A DNA stretch of 64,000 bases from Psychrobacter sp. NG254 (GTDB lineage: Bacteria; Pseudomonadota; Gammaproteobacteria; Pseudomonadales; Moraxellaceae): assembly GCF_015277735.1 (NCBI RefSeq), contig NZ_JADHDA010000003.1, forward strand, positions 124,001 to 188,000, read 5' to 3'. The notes under the pieces were generated by a model. It was not told where the DNA came from. It saw only the letters and a program-made list of their open reading frames with translations, and made no database searches. This document shows, one piece after another, positions 1 through 9,247 of the stretch (within the stretch, counting starts at the first letter, position 1; each line of letters starts with the position of its first letter). The position numbers and the translations under genes were made by a program.

Positions 1-1
1 A

Positions 2-715
2 AGAGAGCTAATAAATAACGATCCAAACGAATCAATTGAAATTGAAAGTGGCACTCCTTTAACTATTCCATGTACTGTTAACGGGCAAACAATAAAATGG
101 GCTTTTATTCCTTATAATTATGAAGATAAAGTACGCAGGATTGTGATAGATAGAGAGCTAAATAAAGCAGGAATTAGTACTAGTATATTGATGAGTAATC
201 CGAACTATGCTCTTAGCAATTTGGAAGACCTTGTCATTCGCAAGCAAAAGACAATGCATACCATCTACGATAAATTAAAAGGAAAAATTAATCAGAATTC
301 TATGTTGTTGTATTCTGGTCCAGATTTACCTAATGATCTGAACGACTGTAAACCTTATCATACCTGTCATTATAGAAGCTTCTCCTCTAATTTAAACTAT
401 TACCATACTTGTCTTTGTATGTCTGGTTGTATATATACAGGTGATAGCGACTTCAAATGTTTTAAATTGAAAGATATCTATAAAGGGTATGTCAATAATG
501 TCGATATCGTTCAAGTACCTCATCATGGGTCAAAGCACAATTTCGATTTGCAAGCACTTGAAGGTTTCAGTAACGCGATTTGTCCCATTTCTCATAGCAC
601 TAATAATCGTGATAAACATCCTCATGCAGAAGTTGTGAAGAAACTAACTATAAACGGCTTTCATGTCATTTCCGTTAATGAGAATAGAAATTCTGAATTT
701 AGACAATTTATTTAG
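2..715 (+). CDS. MBL-fold metallo-hydrolase, ComEC/Rec2-like, C-terminal part (5' end outside window)
   Basis: The reading frame is open from the left edge to a TAG stop, so the gene starts before the window and only about 237 residues are visible. Seen: a TGDSD segment, then PHHGSKHNF, then a CPISHSTNN...HPHAEVV stretch. This order matches the C-terminal half of the metallo-beta-lactamase domain of ComEC/Rec2-related proteins, where the GD Asp and HHGS His residues bind metal. No membrane segments are visible, so this is probably a soluble stand-alone hydrolase rather than the competence channel, but the N-terminus is unseen. An internal GTG at 143 gives a possible but unlikely start. It lies 146 bp upstream of hsdR on the same strand, a position often taken by accessory genes in type I restriction loci. 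The DNA looks AT-rich. Substrate unknown. Confidence 0.7.
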   Translation, partial: RELINNDPNESIEIESGTPLTIPCTVNGQTIKWAFIPYNYEDKVRRIVIDRELNKAGISTSILMSNPNYALSNLEDLVIRKQKTMHTIYDKLKGKINQNSMLLYSGPDLPNDLNDCKPYHTCHYRSFSSNLNYYHTCLCMSGCIYTGDSDFKCFKLKDIYKGYVNNVDIVQVPHHGSKHNFDLQALEGFSNAICPISHSTNNRDKHPHAEVVKKLTINGFHVISVNENRNSEFRQFI

Positions 716-861
716 TTGGTCACTCTACTTGTCTAGTGGAGTAACAAGAGATCTGCCCAAAATTGCTTGCTCTGAAGATAAACAAGCAGATACAGCGTAG
801 TATTAGATTTGCTACTCTGATGACACAATATTAAATACTCAATTGCTTACCCTATTACTCA

Positions 862-3800
862 ATGAGTTCGGCTATGAATATTAACTCCAGCATCAACTTT
901 GCAGAAGAGTTCAGCTCAAAAATCCCTGCTTTAACTTTACTCACCACGCTGGGCTACGAATTTATTCCACCCAGTCAATGCAATGCCATGCGCTCAAAAA
1001 CAGTGTCTAATAAAGCCACTAATCAAGTGGTGCTATTGCCAATCATGCGTGCATTTTTAGCCGAGCAAACTTTTACGTTTGAAGGTAAGGCGCATCATTT
1101 ATCAGACAGTGCTATTGATAAAATCATGCACGAGCTAAATCCTGCCATGAACTTAGGGATGCAGGCTGCAAATGAAGCGCTATATAACGCCATGCTGTAT
1201 GGCGTGACCGTAACAGAGTTTATCGACGGCAAAAAAACTTCCCAAACTATCGCTCTGATAGATTGGAATAATATCGATAATAATAGCTTTCACGTTACTG
1301 AAGAGTTGGTCGTGCTCAATAGCGAGGGTACGAGTAGTCGTAGGCCTGATATCGTCTGCTTTGTAAATGGGCTGCCGCTAGCAGTGATCGAAGCCAAACG
1401 CCCTGACTCCAGTAGAGAGTGGCAATCGACCAATGCTCAAGCAGTGTCCCAGCATATTCGCAATCAAAAGCCGAAAGAAATCCCGCATCTATTTGCCTAT
1501 AGCCAGTTATTACTGGCGGTCAATGGTAATGATGGGTTGTATGCCACCTGCGGTACGCCTGAGAAGTTTTGGGCAAAATGGGTCGAAGAAGAGATCTCTG
1601 AGCCTGAGTTTCATCGTTTAAAGAACCAAGCGCTCAGGCCTAAGCAAATTGAGAATTTGTTTGCTCATCGTCCTACCTCTATCAAAGGTGAATATAAATC
1701 ATTGATTGCTGGCGGTGATCTAGCCGTCACCGACCAAGACCGCTTAATCATCAGTCTTTTGCAGCCCCAGCGTCTGCTTGAGATGACGCGCATGTTTACT
1801 TTGTTTGATAAAAAGGCTGGCAAAATTGTTGCTCGTTATCAGCAAGTCTTTGGTATCAAAGCCTTGATTGAACGTATCAGCACTTTTGACGGCTCTGATG
1901 GTAAGTCGGGTAGTCGGCAAGGCGGTGTCATTTGGCATACCACAGGTAGTGGTAAGTCCTTTACGATGGTTTTCTTCTCCAAAGCACTTATTTGGTTAGA
2001 GGAGCTCGCCAAGTGCCGTGTCATTATCGTCACCGACCGTGTTGATCTTGAAACTCAGCTTAGTAAAACCTTTGCTTCTGGTGGTGTGCTTAGTGATCGC
2101 GACAAAATGGATGCGATGGCAACTTCTGGTCGCCGCCTAGCGCAGCAAATCGGGCATGGTAATGAACGCGTTATCTTCTCTATTATTAATAAGTTTGGCT
2201 CAGCCGTTAAGTATGATGAATGTTATAACGACAGTCCAAACATCATCGTCATGGTCGATGAAGGTCACCGTAGCCAAAATGGTGAGAATAATATTCGCAT
2301 GGCGCAAGCCCTGCCAAACGCGGCTTTTATTGCCTTTACGGGTACGCCATTGCTCAAGGATGACAAGACCGAAAACAAATTCGGTAGCATCATTCACTCT
2401 TATACCATGCAGCAAGCGGTCAAAGATAAGACCGTTACCCCACTGTTATACGAAGAGCGTATCCCTGAGCTCAATACCAATGACCAAGCTATTGATGCTT
2501 GGTTTGACCGTATTACCCAAAAGCTTACTGATGATCAAAAAACTGACCTCAAACGTAAGTTCTCCCAAAAAGGTCAAATCTATCAGGTTGAAGGTCGTAT
2601 TGAGCTGATCGCTCATGACATCTCTGATCACTTCCAAAACTTTAAACAGCAGCACCTTAAAGGTCAACTGGCTTGTGATTCTAAAGCCTCAGCTATCCGC
2701 TATAAGATGGCGTTAGATAAGATTGGTAAAGTGACCTCAGTGGTCGCTATGTCACCACCTGATACCCGTGAAGGGCATGACACCGTCGATGGTGAGTCAA
2801 AAGACATTGTCCAGAATTGGTGGCAAGATAATGTCGCCAATCAGTATGGTGGTGACGAAAAAGCCTATACCAAAGCCATTATAGAAGCCTTTAGTCAAGA
2901 CGATGGTCCGGATATTATGATTGTCGTTGATAAGCTATTAACGGGCTTTGATGAGCCAAAGAATACCGTGCTGTATATCGATAAACCCCTAAAGCAGCAC
3001 AACCTCATTCAAGCGATTGCACGGGTAAACCGCTTGCATGAAAAGAAACGCTTTGGTTATCTGATTGACTATCGTGGCATCTTAAAAGAGCTGGATATCA
3101 CCATTGAGAAATACCAAGACTTAGCCGAGCGTACACAAGGTGGCTTCGATATCGAAGACCTTAAAGGTCTGTATAACGCGATGGATACTGAGTATAAGCA
3201 GCTACCCAGACTGCATAGCGAGCTGTGGGCGATATTCTCATCAGTGAAGAATAAACAGGATGGGCAGGCGTTAAGACAAGTGCTTGCACCAAAAATGCAG
3301 GAGATAGATGGTAGGGTAGTCGATACCAAGCTCAAAGAACGTGATGATTTCTATGCGGCTTTGACCACATTTTCTAACGCCATGAAAATTGCGTTGCAAT
3401 CGGCGTCTTTCTTTGAAGATAAATCATTTGATAGCAAGCGTGATCGCTACAAAGCCGATCTAAAAGCCTTTATCAATCTACGTAAGCAAGTGCGCGAGGA
3501 TGCTGATGAAACCATCGATTACGATGAGTATGAAGCAGATATTCGCAGCTTACTCGATAAGCATATTGCAGGGCTTGAGGTGAAAGAAGCAAAGGGCGTT
3601 TATCTAGTCGATAACTTAGGTAAGCTGGGAGAAAATGTTAAGCCTGAAGCGATGAGTGACGATGAAGCACGCAACCAAACCGATAAAATCACTGGTCGTG
3701 TCACTAAGATGATTGAGCAGGATTTGGCTGATGACCCTTATGCCCAAGAGTATTTTTCTAAATTGCTCAAGCAAGCGATTGCTGATGCTAAAGCCATGTT

Positions 3801-4197
3801 CGATGCACCCGTGAAGCAATACATGATGTTTGCTGACTTTGAGCAAGCCGTCAAAGACCGTGATGTCGCTGATGTGCCGAATGCGTTTATCGATGATAGT
3901 GGTAAGTTAAACAAACATGCCCAGGCGTATTTTGGTCTGTTTAAGCACTTATTTGATATTGATTTCTTGGTAGATAAAGATTTAGATAACGACAAGCTAG
4001 TCGCTTACGCCTTTGAGATTGATAATATCGTTAAAACAGCAGTGGCTGAGTATTCTATTAATCCAGCAGAAATTGAGAATGCTATTAGTGTCAAATTGCT
4101 GCCGATGTTATTTATGGATTTGGGTATCGATAAAGCGCAACAGCTCATCGAGGAAGTGCTAAAGATTACCCGTCTTGGACTTTCGAGAGACAAGTAG
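862..4197 (+). CDS. hsdR: Type I restriction endonuclease, R (HsdR) subunit
   Basis: The 1111-residue length is normal for HsdR, the motor and nuclease subunit that translocates and cleaves DNA when the HsdM2S complex finds unmodified sites. The N-terminal PD-(D/E)xK nuclease is visible as RPDIVCF followed by VIEAK (about D163, E177, K179). Superfamily 2 helicase motifs follow: Walker A TGSGKS near 361, DEGH near 466, AFTGTPL near 494, a LLTGFDEPK motif near 690 and QAIARVNR near 717. The rest is the helical HsdM-contacting tail. All catalytic residues looked for are present. The ATG at 862 has a poor ribosome site; an ATG at 874 is possible. hsdM and hsdS are not visible and would have to lie left of the window. 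A DUF45 peptidase follows after 28 bp, a common arrangement in type I loci. Confidence 0.95.
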   Translation: MSSAMNINSSINFAEEFSSKIPALTLLTTLGYEFIPPSQCNAMRSKTVSNKATNQVVLLPIMRAFLAEQTFTFEGKAHHLSDSAIDKIMHELNPAMNLGMQAANEALYNAMLYGVTVTEFIDGKKTSQTIALIDWNNIDNNSFHVTEELVVLNSEGTSSRRPDIVCFVNGLPLAVIEAKRPDSSREWQSTNAQAVSQHIRNQKPKEIPHLFAYSQLLLAVNGNDGLYATCGTPEKFWAKWVEEEISEPEFHRLKNQALRPKQIENLFAHRPTSIKGEYKSLIAGGDLAVTDQDRLIISLLQPQRLLEMTRMFTLFDKKAGKIVARYQQVFGIKALIERISTFDGSDGKSGSRQGGVIWHTTGSGKSFTMVFFSKALIWLEELAKCRVIIVTDRVDLETQLSKTFASGGVLSDRDKMDAMATSGRRLAQQIGHGNERVIFSIINKFGSAVKYDECYNDSPNIIVMVDEGHRSQNGENNIRMAQALPNAAFIAFTGTPLLKDDKTENKFGSIIHSYTMQQAVKDKTVTPLLYEERIPELNTNDQAIDAWFDRITQKLTDDQKTDLKRKFSQKGQIYQVEGRIELIAHDISDHFQNFKQQHLKGQLACDSKASAIRYKMALDKIGKVTSVVAMSPPDTREGHDTVDGESKDIVQNWWQDNVANQYGGDEKAYTKAIIEAFSQDDGPDIMIVVDKLLTGFDEPKNTVLYIDKPLKQHNLIQAIARVNRLHEKKRFGYLIDYRGILKELDITIEKYQDLAERTQGGFDIEDLKGLYNAMDTEYKQLPRLHSELWAIFSSVKNKQDGQALRQVLAPKMQEIDGRVVDTKLKERDDFYAALTTFSNAMKIALQSASFFEDKSFDSKRDRYKADLKAFINLRKQVREDADETIDYDEYEADIRSLLDKHIAGLEVKEAKGVYLVDNLGKLGENVKPEAMSDDEARNQTDKITGRVTKMIEQDLADDPYAQEYFSKLLKQAIADAKAMFDAPVKQYMMFADFEQAVKDRDVADVPNAFIDDSGKLNKHAQAYFGLFKHLFDIDFLVDKDLDNDKLVAYAFEIDNIVKTAVAEYSINPAEIENAISVKLLPMLFMDLGIDKAQQLIEEVLKITRLGLSRDK

Positions 4198-4225
4198 CCT
4201 AAGAGCAGCAAGAGGGTAGTAGGTA

Positions 4226-5050
4226 ATGACTGAGAATGGTGTGTTTTATTATGGTCAAGATAAAATTGACTATGAAGTTGTGCGTAAAGAAGTAACTTAT
4301 AAAGAAAAGATAAAACAGCTTGAAAGCGATCAGCTGATTGCTAAAAAGACCAAGCCTCGAAAAGTGGTTATCAAGGTACATCCTGATCAGCGTGTGGTTG
4401 TGACCGCACCTGTCGATGCTACCGATGAGGTGATTTATGATGCGATAATGAAACGTGCTCGCTGGATATGGCAAAGCCTACAGGACTTTGCCAAGCAACA
4501 AGATCATGTATTGCCCAAGCGCTATGTCAGCGGTGAGACCCAATTTTATCTGGGTCGTCGTTACGTGTTAAAAGTGATAACCAATATAGAAACTGCCAAT
4601 GTAATACATAGCACTGTGAAGCTTAGTCGCGGTAAGTTAAATATAGAATTGTCTGAAGTCGATTCTACATTAAATAGTGAAGAACGAACTGCTATCGTCA
4701 AAAGCCTAATTGATGAATGGTATAAAAATAAAGCCAAGCTTATCTTTATAGAACGCCTAGAGGTGGTATTACCTAAAGCAGCGTGGGTAACTGGTACGCC
4801 AGCTTTCAGACTGTTAGTTATGAAGAAGCAGTGGGGCAGCTGCTCTACTAAAGGCAATCTAATCCTTAATCCTCATTTGGTTAAAGCACCAAAGGAATGC
4901 ATCGATTACGTGATACTACATGAGCTGTGTCATATCGCTGAGCACAACCATAGCGAGCACTTCTGGCGGTTACTAATGCAAGTAATGCCGAACTGGAAAG
5001 AGGTAAAAGCGAGGCTTGATGGAATGGCTGAGCTTTATTTGAATGAGTGA
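4226..5050 (+). CDS. YgjP-like (DUF45) M48-family zinc metallopeptidase
   Basis: This 274-residue protein carries the metallopeptidase signature HELCHIAEHNHSEHFW near residues 232-247: His232 and His236 as zinc ligands, Glu233 as general base and His242 as the likely third ligand. An upstream WGSCSTKGNLILNPHL stretch is typical of the YgjP/DUF45 family. Residues about 45-95 (KVVIKVHPDQRVVVTAP...ARWIWQ) match the family's N-terminal part. There is no signal peptide, so it is cytoplasmic. It begins 28 bp after hsdR and is probably cotranscribed with it. Members of this family are known companions of hsdR, but their role is not settled; proteolytic control of HsdR is inference only. Catalytic residues look intact. 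Confidence 0.85.
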   Translation: MTENGVFYYGQDKIDYEVVRKEVTYKEKIKQLESDQLIAKKTKPRKVVIKVHPDQRVVVTAPVDATDEVIYDAIMKRARWIWQSLQDFAKQQDHVLPKRYVSGETQFYLGRRYVLKVITNIETANVIHSTVKLSRGKLNIELSEVDSTLNSEERTAIVKSLIDEWYKNKAKLIFIERLEVVLPKAAWVTGTPAFRLLVMKKQWGSCSTKGNLILNPHLVKAPKECIDYVILHELCHIAEHNHSEHFWRLLMQVMPNWKEVKARLDGMAELYLNE

Positions 5051-5156
5051 GCATAGACAGTGTAATGATATACAGTGATAGAAATCTAGATTTAATTTGA
5101 TATTGTTAGAGCAGAGTGCAACTAATACACTTAAAACTTAATTAAAAGGGATTATT

Positions 5157-7001
5157 ATGGGAAAAAGTCATACTGAAACAGCTAGTTGGACTGTAGCAAA
5201 CTTAGTAAGTGCAATAACAGACAACTCAAATAATAAAAAAGTTTTGATACCTAAGTTTCAAAGAAACTTAGTATGGCGCCCACACCAAAAAAAAGCTTTC
5301 ATCGACTCTATTAAGAAAGGTTTCCCCGTTGGAGCGCTTCTTTTATTTGACGCAGGGGCAAGAGATAATATTGTAACCTACAGTCTCATTGATGGTCTGC
5401 AGAGAGCGACTACACTAAAGCAATATTCAGAAAAGCCGACAAGCAGTCTATTTTTTGATGATACGAATATTGATTTTAAACTGCTAAAAGATCTGAAAGA
5501 TGCAATAGATAAAGAAAATTTAGAACTAGATCAATTATCGATGACTATCGTAAGCTGGGTAACCAATCTAAGCGGCTTTCAAGAGTCAGAAGGGTTTAGC
5601 TCGTTTGATTTAGTGAGTCATCTAGATGAAAGTTTAGATTTGAATATGGATATGGAAAAGGCAAAAAAGCTACAAAGGAAGATGATATCTTTTATAAAAA
5701 AGATAAAAGATGATGCCGATATAAGCTCATTTAATATACCTCTATTGATCTATAGTGGTCCTGACGATAACTTACCAATAATTTTTGAAAGACTCAACTC
5801 TAAGGGTACGCAGCTAAGTAAATACCAAATTTATGCTGCGGCATGGAACGACGCACCTTTTGGAATATCAAATACAAAGATAATCGATAAGATTCAGGCG
5901 AAATACGAGTCTCTGATTACCGAGGGTTATGAAGTTGATAACTATGATTCAGATACTTTTAATACTTCGAAATTTTCTTGCTTTGAATATATTTTTGGGT
6001 TTGGGAAGCTTCTTACAGAAGATTATCCTTTATTGTTTTCAGCTAGCTCTAAAGAGGCACAAGAAGACTCTATAGGTTTCAATATAGTTAATTTATGTTT
6101 GGGGAAAGCTTTTAATGAGATGAGAACACTGCCTAAGGATTTTTCAAAATATAAAATCGAAGATTTAGAGACATGTATTTTAGATGCTATTGATTTTGTG
6201 AATAACTGTCTAAAAACTCAGCTAGCTTTGAAAATGAATAACAAAAAAACTCCACCTGTTATTCATACTGAAATGCAAATTGTTTCGATGATTGGAAAAG
6301 CTTTTCACTCTAAATATGATGAAAATCTCAAAGTTAGAGATTCTTGGAAAGCAAATGGAGTTAAGCTAAAAGAAAATTTAAAGTTTCACTATCTTTTTGA
6401 TATTTTAAAAGAATCATGGAAGGGTTCAGGAGATACAAAGGCGTATAATGCGATTCATGATGATCATTACTATAAGCCAGTTGATAGAAAGCAGTGGGAA
6501 AGTGTGTTTGAAGACTGGTTAGCTAGTGACTTACAAAAAAGAGAAACTAAAAGAATAACTATCAAGCCACAAAGTACATTGTTTTTAAAATATATTTATG
6601 TTCGCGTCCTACCAGTAGAACATCAAACATCAGAGCTAACGTTCGATATCGAACATTTAGTTCCTGTAGATAGACTGAAAAAAATTGCGCTAGGGGAAGG
6701 AGAAGGGCTTCCAATTAGTGCCTTTCCTAACTTGTGCTTATTGGCCTCAGAGCTTAACAGAAAAAAAGCCGACAAAACCTTCTATGAGTATTATGTAAAC
6801 TCTGTAGACAATCAAGAGATGACTGATGAGCAAGCGAATAAGCAGATTAATAGTATTGAACAGTATTCCTTTACTACGCGAAATGATCTTGATTTTGTAA
6901 AGAATGGTCAATCATTTAATTCTGAAACTTATGAGGAGTTTCTAACAAACAGGTTTAGGCTACTGACGGAAAAATTCTTTGATCTTTATGATATATATTA
7001 A
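5157..7001 (+). CDS. DUF262/DUF1524 protein, GmrSD-like (candidate type IV restriction / anti-phage nuclease)
   Basis: This 614-residue protein starts at ATG 5157 behind a good ribosome site (AAAAGGGA, 5-bp gap). The N-terminal DUF262 (ParB/sulfiredoxin-like, NTP-binding) domain shows IPKFQRNLVWRPHQ near 33-46 and LIDGLQRATTL near 82-92, matching the family's PxxQR...W and DGQQR motifs. The C-terminal DUF1524 HNH-type nuclease shows DIEHLVP (His500) and FPNLCLLASELNRKKADK near 523-541. This architecture is that of GmrSD and SspE-like enzymes, which restrict modified phage DNA. It lies 106 bp after the DUF45 gene on the same strand and may have its own promoter. The sequence looks more AT-rich than hsdR, suggesting separate acquisition. 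The modification it senses cannot be read from sequence. Confidence 0.82.
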   Translation: MGKSHTETASWTVANLVSAITDNSNNKKVLIPKFQRNLVWRPHQKKAFIDSIKKGFPVGALLLFDAGARDNIVTYSLIDGLQRATTLKQYSEKPTSSLFFDDTNIDFKLLKDLKDAIDKENLELDQLSMTIVSWVTNLSGFQESEGFSSFDLVSHLDESLDLNMDMEKAKKLQRKMISFIKKIKDDADISSFNIPLLIYSGPDDNLPIIFERLNSKGTQLSKYQIYAAAWNDAPFGISNTKIIDKIQAKYESLITEGYEVDNYDSDTFNTSKFSCFEYIFGFGKLLTEDYPLLFSASSKEAQEDSIGFNIVNLCLGKAFNEMRTLPKDFSKYKIEDLETCILDAIDFVNNCLKTQLALKMNNKKTPPVIHTEMQIVSMIGKAFHSKYDENLKVRDSWKANGVKLKENLKFHYLFDILKESWKGSGDTKAYNAIHDDHYYKPVDRKQWESVFEDWLASDLQKRETKRITIKPQSTLFLKYIYVRVLPVEHQTSELTFDIEHLVPVDRLKKIALGEGEGLPISAFPNLCLLASELNRKKADKTFYEYYVNSVDNQEMTDEQANKQINSIEQYSFTTRNDLDFVKNGQSFNSETYEEFLTNRFRLLTEKFFDLYDIY

Positions 7002-7079
7002 ACGTCCATTCCTAAAAGTTCCAATAAAAACATATTGAACTCTGTTCAAAAAAAATAAAATGTCAGTTATATACTAATT

Positions 7080-7108
7080 AAAATAACCCGCATCAGGCGG
7101 GTTATTTT
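7080..7108. terminator. Bidirectional intrinsic terminator
   Basis: An 11-bp perfect stem (AAAATAACCCG / CGGGTTATTTT) with a 7-nt loop lies between the convergent DUF262 and SMP-30 genes. A-rich and T-rich flanks suit termination from both sides. Confidence 0.85.
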
Positions 7109-7134
7109 AAGTTCAGTTCTGAAAAACTTTCTAA

Positions 7135-8034
7135 TTATGGCGTACCTGCATGCCCCACCTTAACTTGCACAGCTAACATACGTCCTTTAGTTTCTGCCTT
7201 GCGAGAGGCCTCATCCCAGTCTGGAGCCGCGCACATAAATAGTGTCTTACCATCTTGTCCACCAAGAGTAACCGCAAAGATACCATCAGGTGCAGTATCG
7301 ATAGTTTCTAAAATTTCACCACCCTCTGCTATGCGTACCGCTCGCTGATTTATGGTATCTGCGATCCACACAGCACCCTCGGCATCCAAGGTCAAACCAT
7401 CAGGTAATATGCTAGCATTTTCTATACGTAGACCAAGATTTGGCTCATCACCTAATTCTCCAAAATTAGCAAAGTCACGCTTTTCTCCGAGGCTACCATC
7501 CTCCTTGATATCAAACTGCGTGACTTTATTACCAAATAGCTCGTTAACGATCAATGTTTTCTGATCTGCAGAGATAACCATCCCATTTGGAAATGCCAAT
7601 CCTTCAGCGACAACCTGTGAGCTTCCATCAGGCTTAACCAACACAAGCCCTGTGTTTTCATGGTCAGCGCCACCCATCAAATCAAAACCAAAGTTGCCGA
7701 CATAAGCATTACCATTGGCTGAAACCACCATGTCATTTGCATGACCACCGCAATGCTCCCAAATATCAGCGTGAACGACCAAGTTACCATCATTTTCTAG
7801 TCGTAAGACTTTGCGGTCTTTCATCGACACAACCAGCAAACGCCCATCAGGCAACCATCCTAAACCGGAAGGTTGCTGTTCAACATGGATGATTTTCTCT
7901 GCTACTCCTTCATTGTTAACTCGATAAACGCCTTGAGTATAGAAATCGACAAACCATAGCGCATTTTGATACCAGCGAGGTCCTTCTAAATAGTGAAAGC
8001 CATCAACAGCAACTTTTATTTCATATTTCGACAT
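7135..8034 (-). CDS. SMP-30/gluconolactonase/LRE family protein
   Basis: This approximately 299-residue beta-propeller of the SMP-30/gluconolactonase family probably hydrolyses a sugar or hydroxy-acid lactone using a divalent metal. Visible family features are YLEGPRW near the N-terminus (Glu as metal ligand), PSGLGWLPDGRLLV, GGHANDMVV (Asn/Asp ligands), FPNGMVIS and a final PDGLTLDAEGAVWIAD. Two ATGs are possible. The one at 8034 sits 6 nt after AAGGAAG and is preferred over the ATG at 8040, which abuts that site. There is no signal peptide. The gene follows the iron alcohol dehydrogenase by about 50 bp, so the two likely form an operon for oxidation of an alcohol or sugar derivative. The substrate is unknown. 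Confidence 0.85.
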   Translation of the reverse strand: MSKYEIKVAVDGFHYLEGPRWYQNALWFVDFYTQGVYRVNNEGVAEKIIHVEQQPSGLGWLPDGRLLVVSMKDRKVLRLENDGNLVVHADIWEHCGGHANDMVVSANGNAYVGNFGFDLMGGADHENTGLVLVKPDGSSQVVAEGLAFPNGMVISADQKTLIVNELFGNKVTQFDIKEDGSLGEKRDFANFGELGDEPNLGLRIENASILPDGLTLDAEGAVWIADTINQRAVRIAEGGEILETIDTAPDGIFAVTLGGQDGKTLFMCAAPDWDEASRKAETKGRMLAVQVKVGHAGTP

Positions 8035-8083
8035 AATCATCTTCCTTGATTGATAGACAAAATTATTTAAACAATATTTCTTA

Positions 8084-9247
8084 TCAGGCTATTTCTTCAT
8101 ATATTGCAGTGACTTCCTCTAAAGTCATATCTTTGGGATTGGTCGCGATTAGTCGTGCATAGGTATTGATAACTATGTCGGCTAAGGCAGGAATATCGTT
8201 CTTTGTAATATCCAATTCACTCAAATGGTATTTAAGACCACTGTTTTCCAAAAACATTTTTAGTTGACTAATAAATGAAGTCGCTGCGTCTAAATCTGTC
8301 ATTCCAGCTGTCTGAGTAGGCATGACAGCACGAGCAAGCTCTGCGTATAGAGGAGCAGCTTCTGATAAGTTAAATGTGAAAACACCACACATGACGAGTG
8401 CATTAGCATGTCCATGTGGAATGTGGAAGTTAATACTAAGAGGGTAGGAGAGCCCGTGAACAGCGGCTACAGAGGCATTGACGAAGGCGATGCCTGCCAG
8501 TGTGGAACCTAACAGCATATCGGCACGAGCATCAATATCGTCACCTTGGTTTAACACTTTTTCAAAATTATTCCAAAGCATCTGTAAGCCTTTTAGGGCT
8601 AGTGCATCTGAAATAGGATTCTTTTTAGTACGACTTGTATAGGCCTCAATACAATGCACCATGGCATCAAGCGCGGTTGCTGCAGTGATATGACGTGGTA
8701 ATTTTAGTGTCAGTGTTGCATCTAAAATGGCGACGTCAGGTAAGATTTTAGGAGTATAAATAGCTTTTTTACTGCCATCTTTTGCGGTAATCACGGAGAC
8801 AAAGGTAGACTCTGCACCCGTACCAGCAGTGGTCGGTATGGCAAATAGCGGCAGTTTTTTGAACCCACTAATATCTCTATCTAAAATATCGTTAACGGAC
8901 TGAAAGTCGTTTGGATACAAAGCGACAATCTTCGCTGTATCAATAGAGCTTCCGCCCCCTAAGCCAATGATCAAGTCACATTGATTGTCTCTTGCACGCT
9001 CAATAGCGCTTTCAACAATTTCAATGGGCGGGTCTGCAACGACACTATCGAACACAACGACATTAACACCGGCTTCCTGTAAGGATTGCTGAGCGATATC
9101 GACATAGCCTAATTCGGAGATACCAGCATCTGTAATAATGATGGCTGATGTTGCAGAATATTGTTTTGCTAAAACACCTAGCTTTTGGCGCATGCTGTCA
9201 GCTTCGCTGACAATATGACCATTAGTATAAAATTCAATCCCTGTCAT
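8084..9247 (-). CDS. Iron-containing (group III) alcohol dehydrogenase
   Basis: This 387-residue protein has the usual length for the family, which reduces or oxidises short alcohols/aldehydes with NAD(P). The nucleotide loop GGGSSID is at 97-103. Metal ligands are readable as Asp194, His198 (TALDAMVHCIEAY), His264 (AAVHGLSYPL) and His278 (HIPHGH). The start at 9247 (MTGIEFY) is chosen because AAGGAAG lies just upstream; a longer frame to 9298 has no ribosome site. It is the first gene of an operon with the SMP-30 lactonase and is divergent from the TRAP binding protein, suggesting a shared catabolic role. Maleylacetate reductase, lactaldehyde reductase and butanol dehydrogenase relatives cannot be told apart from sequence alone. 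Confidence 0.88.
   Translation of the reverse strand: MTGIEFYTNGHIVSEADSMRQKLGVLAKQYSATSAIIITDAGISELGYVDIAQQSLQEAGVNVVVFDSVVADPPIEIVESAIERARDNQCDLIIGLGGGSSIDTAKIVALYPNDFQSVNDILDRDISGFKKLPLFAIPTTAGTGAESTFVSVITAKDGSKKAIYTPKILPDVAILDATLTLKLPRHITAATALDAMVHCIEAYTSRTKKNPISDALALKGLQMLWNNFEKVLNQGDDIDARADMLLGSTLAGIAFVNASVAAVHGLSYPLSINFHIPHGHANALVMCGVFTFNLSEAAPLYAELARAVMPTQTAGMTDLDAATSFISQLKMFLENSGLKYHLSELDITKNDIPALADIVINTYARLIATNPKDMTLEEVTAIYEEIA

Noticed and set aside
7035-7049. TTGAACTCTGTTCAA palindrome as an SOS-type operator
   Set aside because: It lies between two convergent gene ends, with no start codon nearby to regulate.
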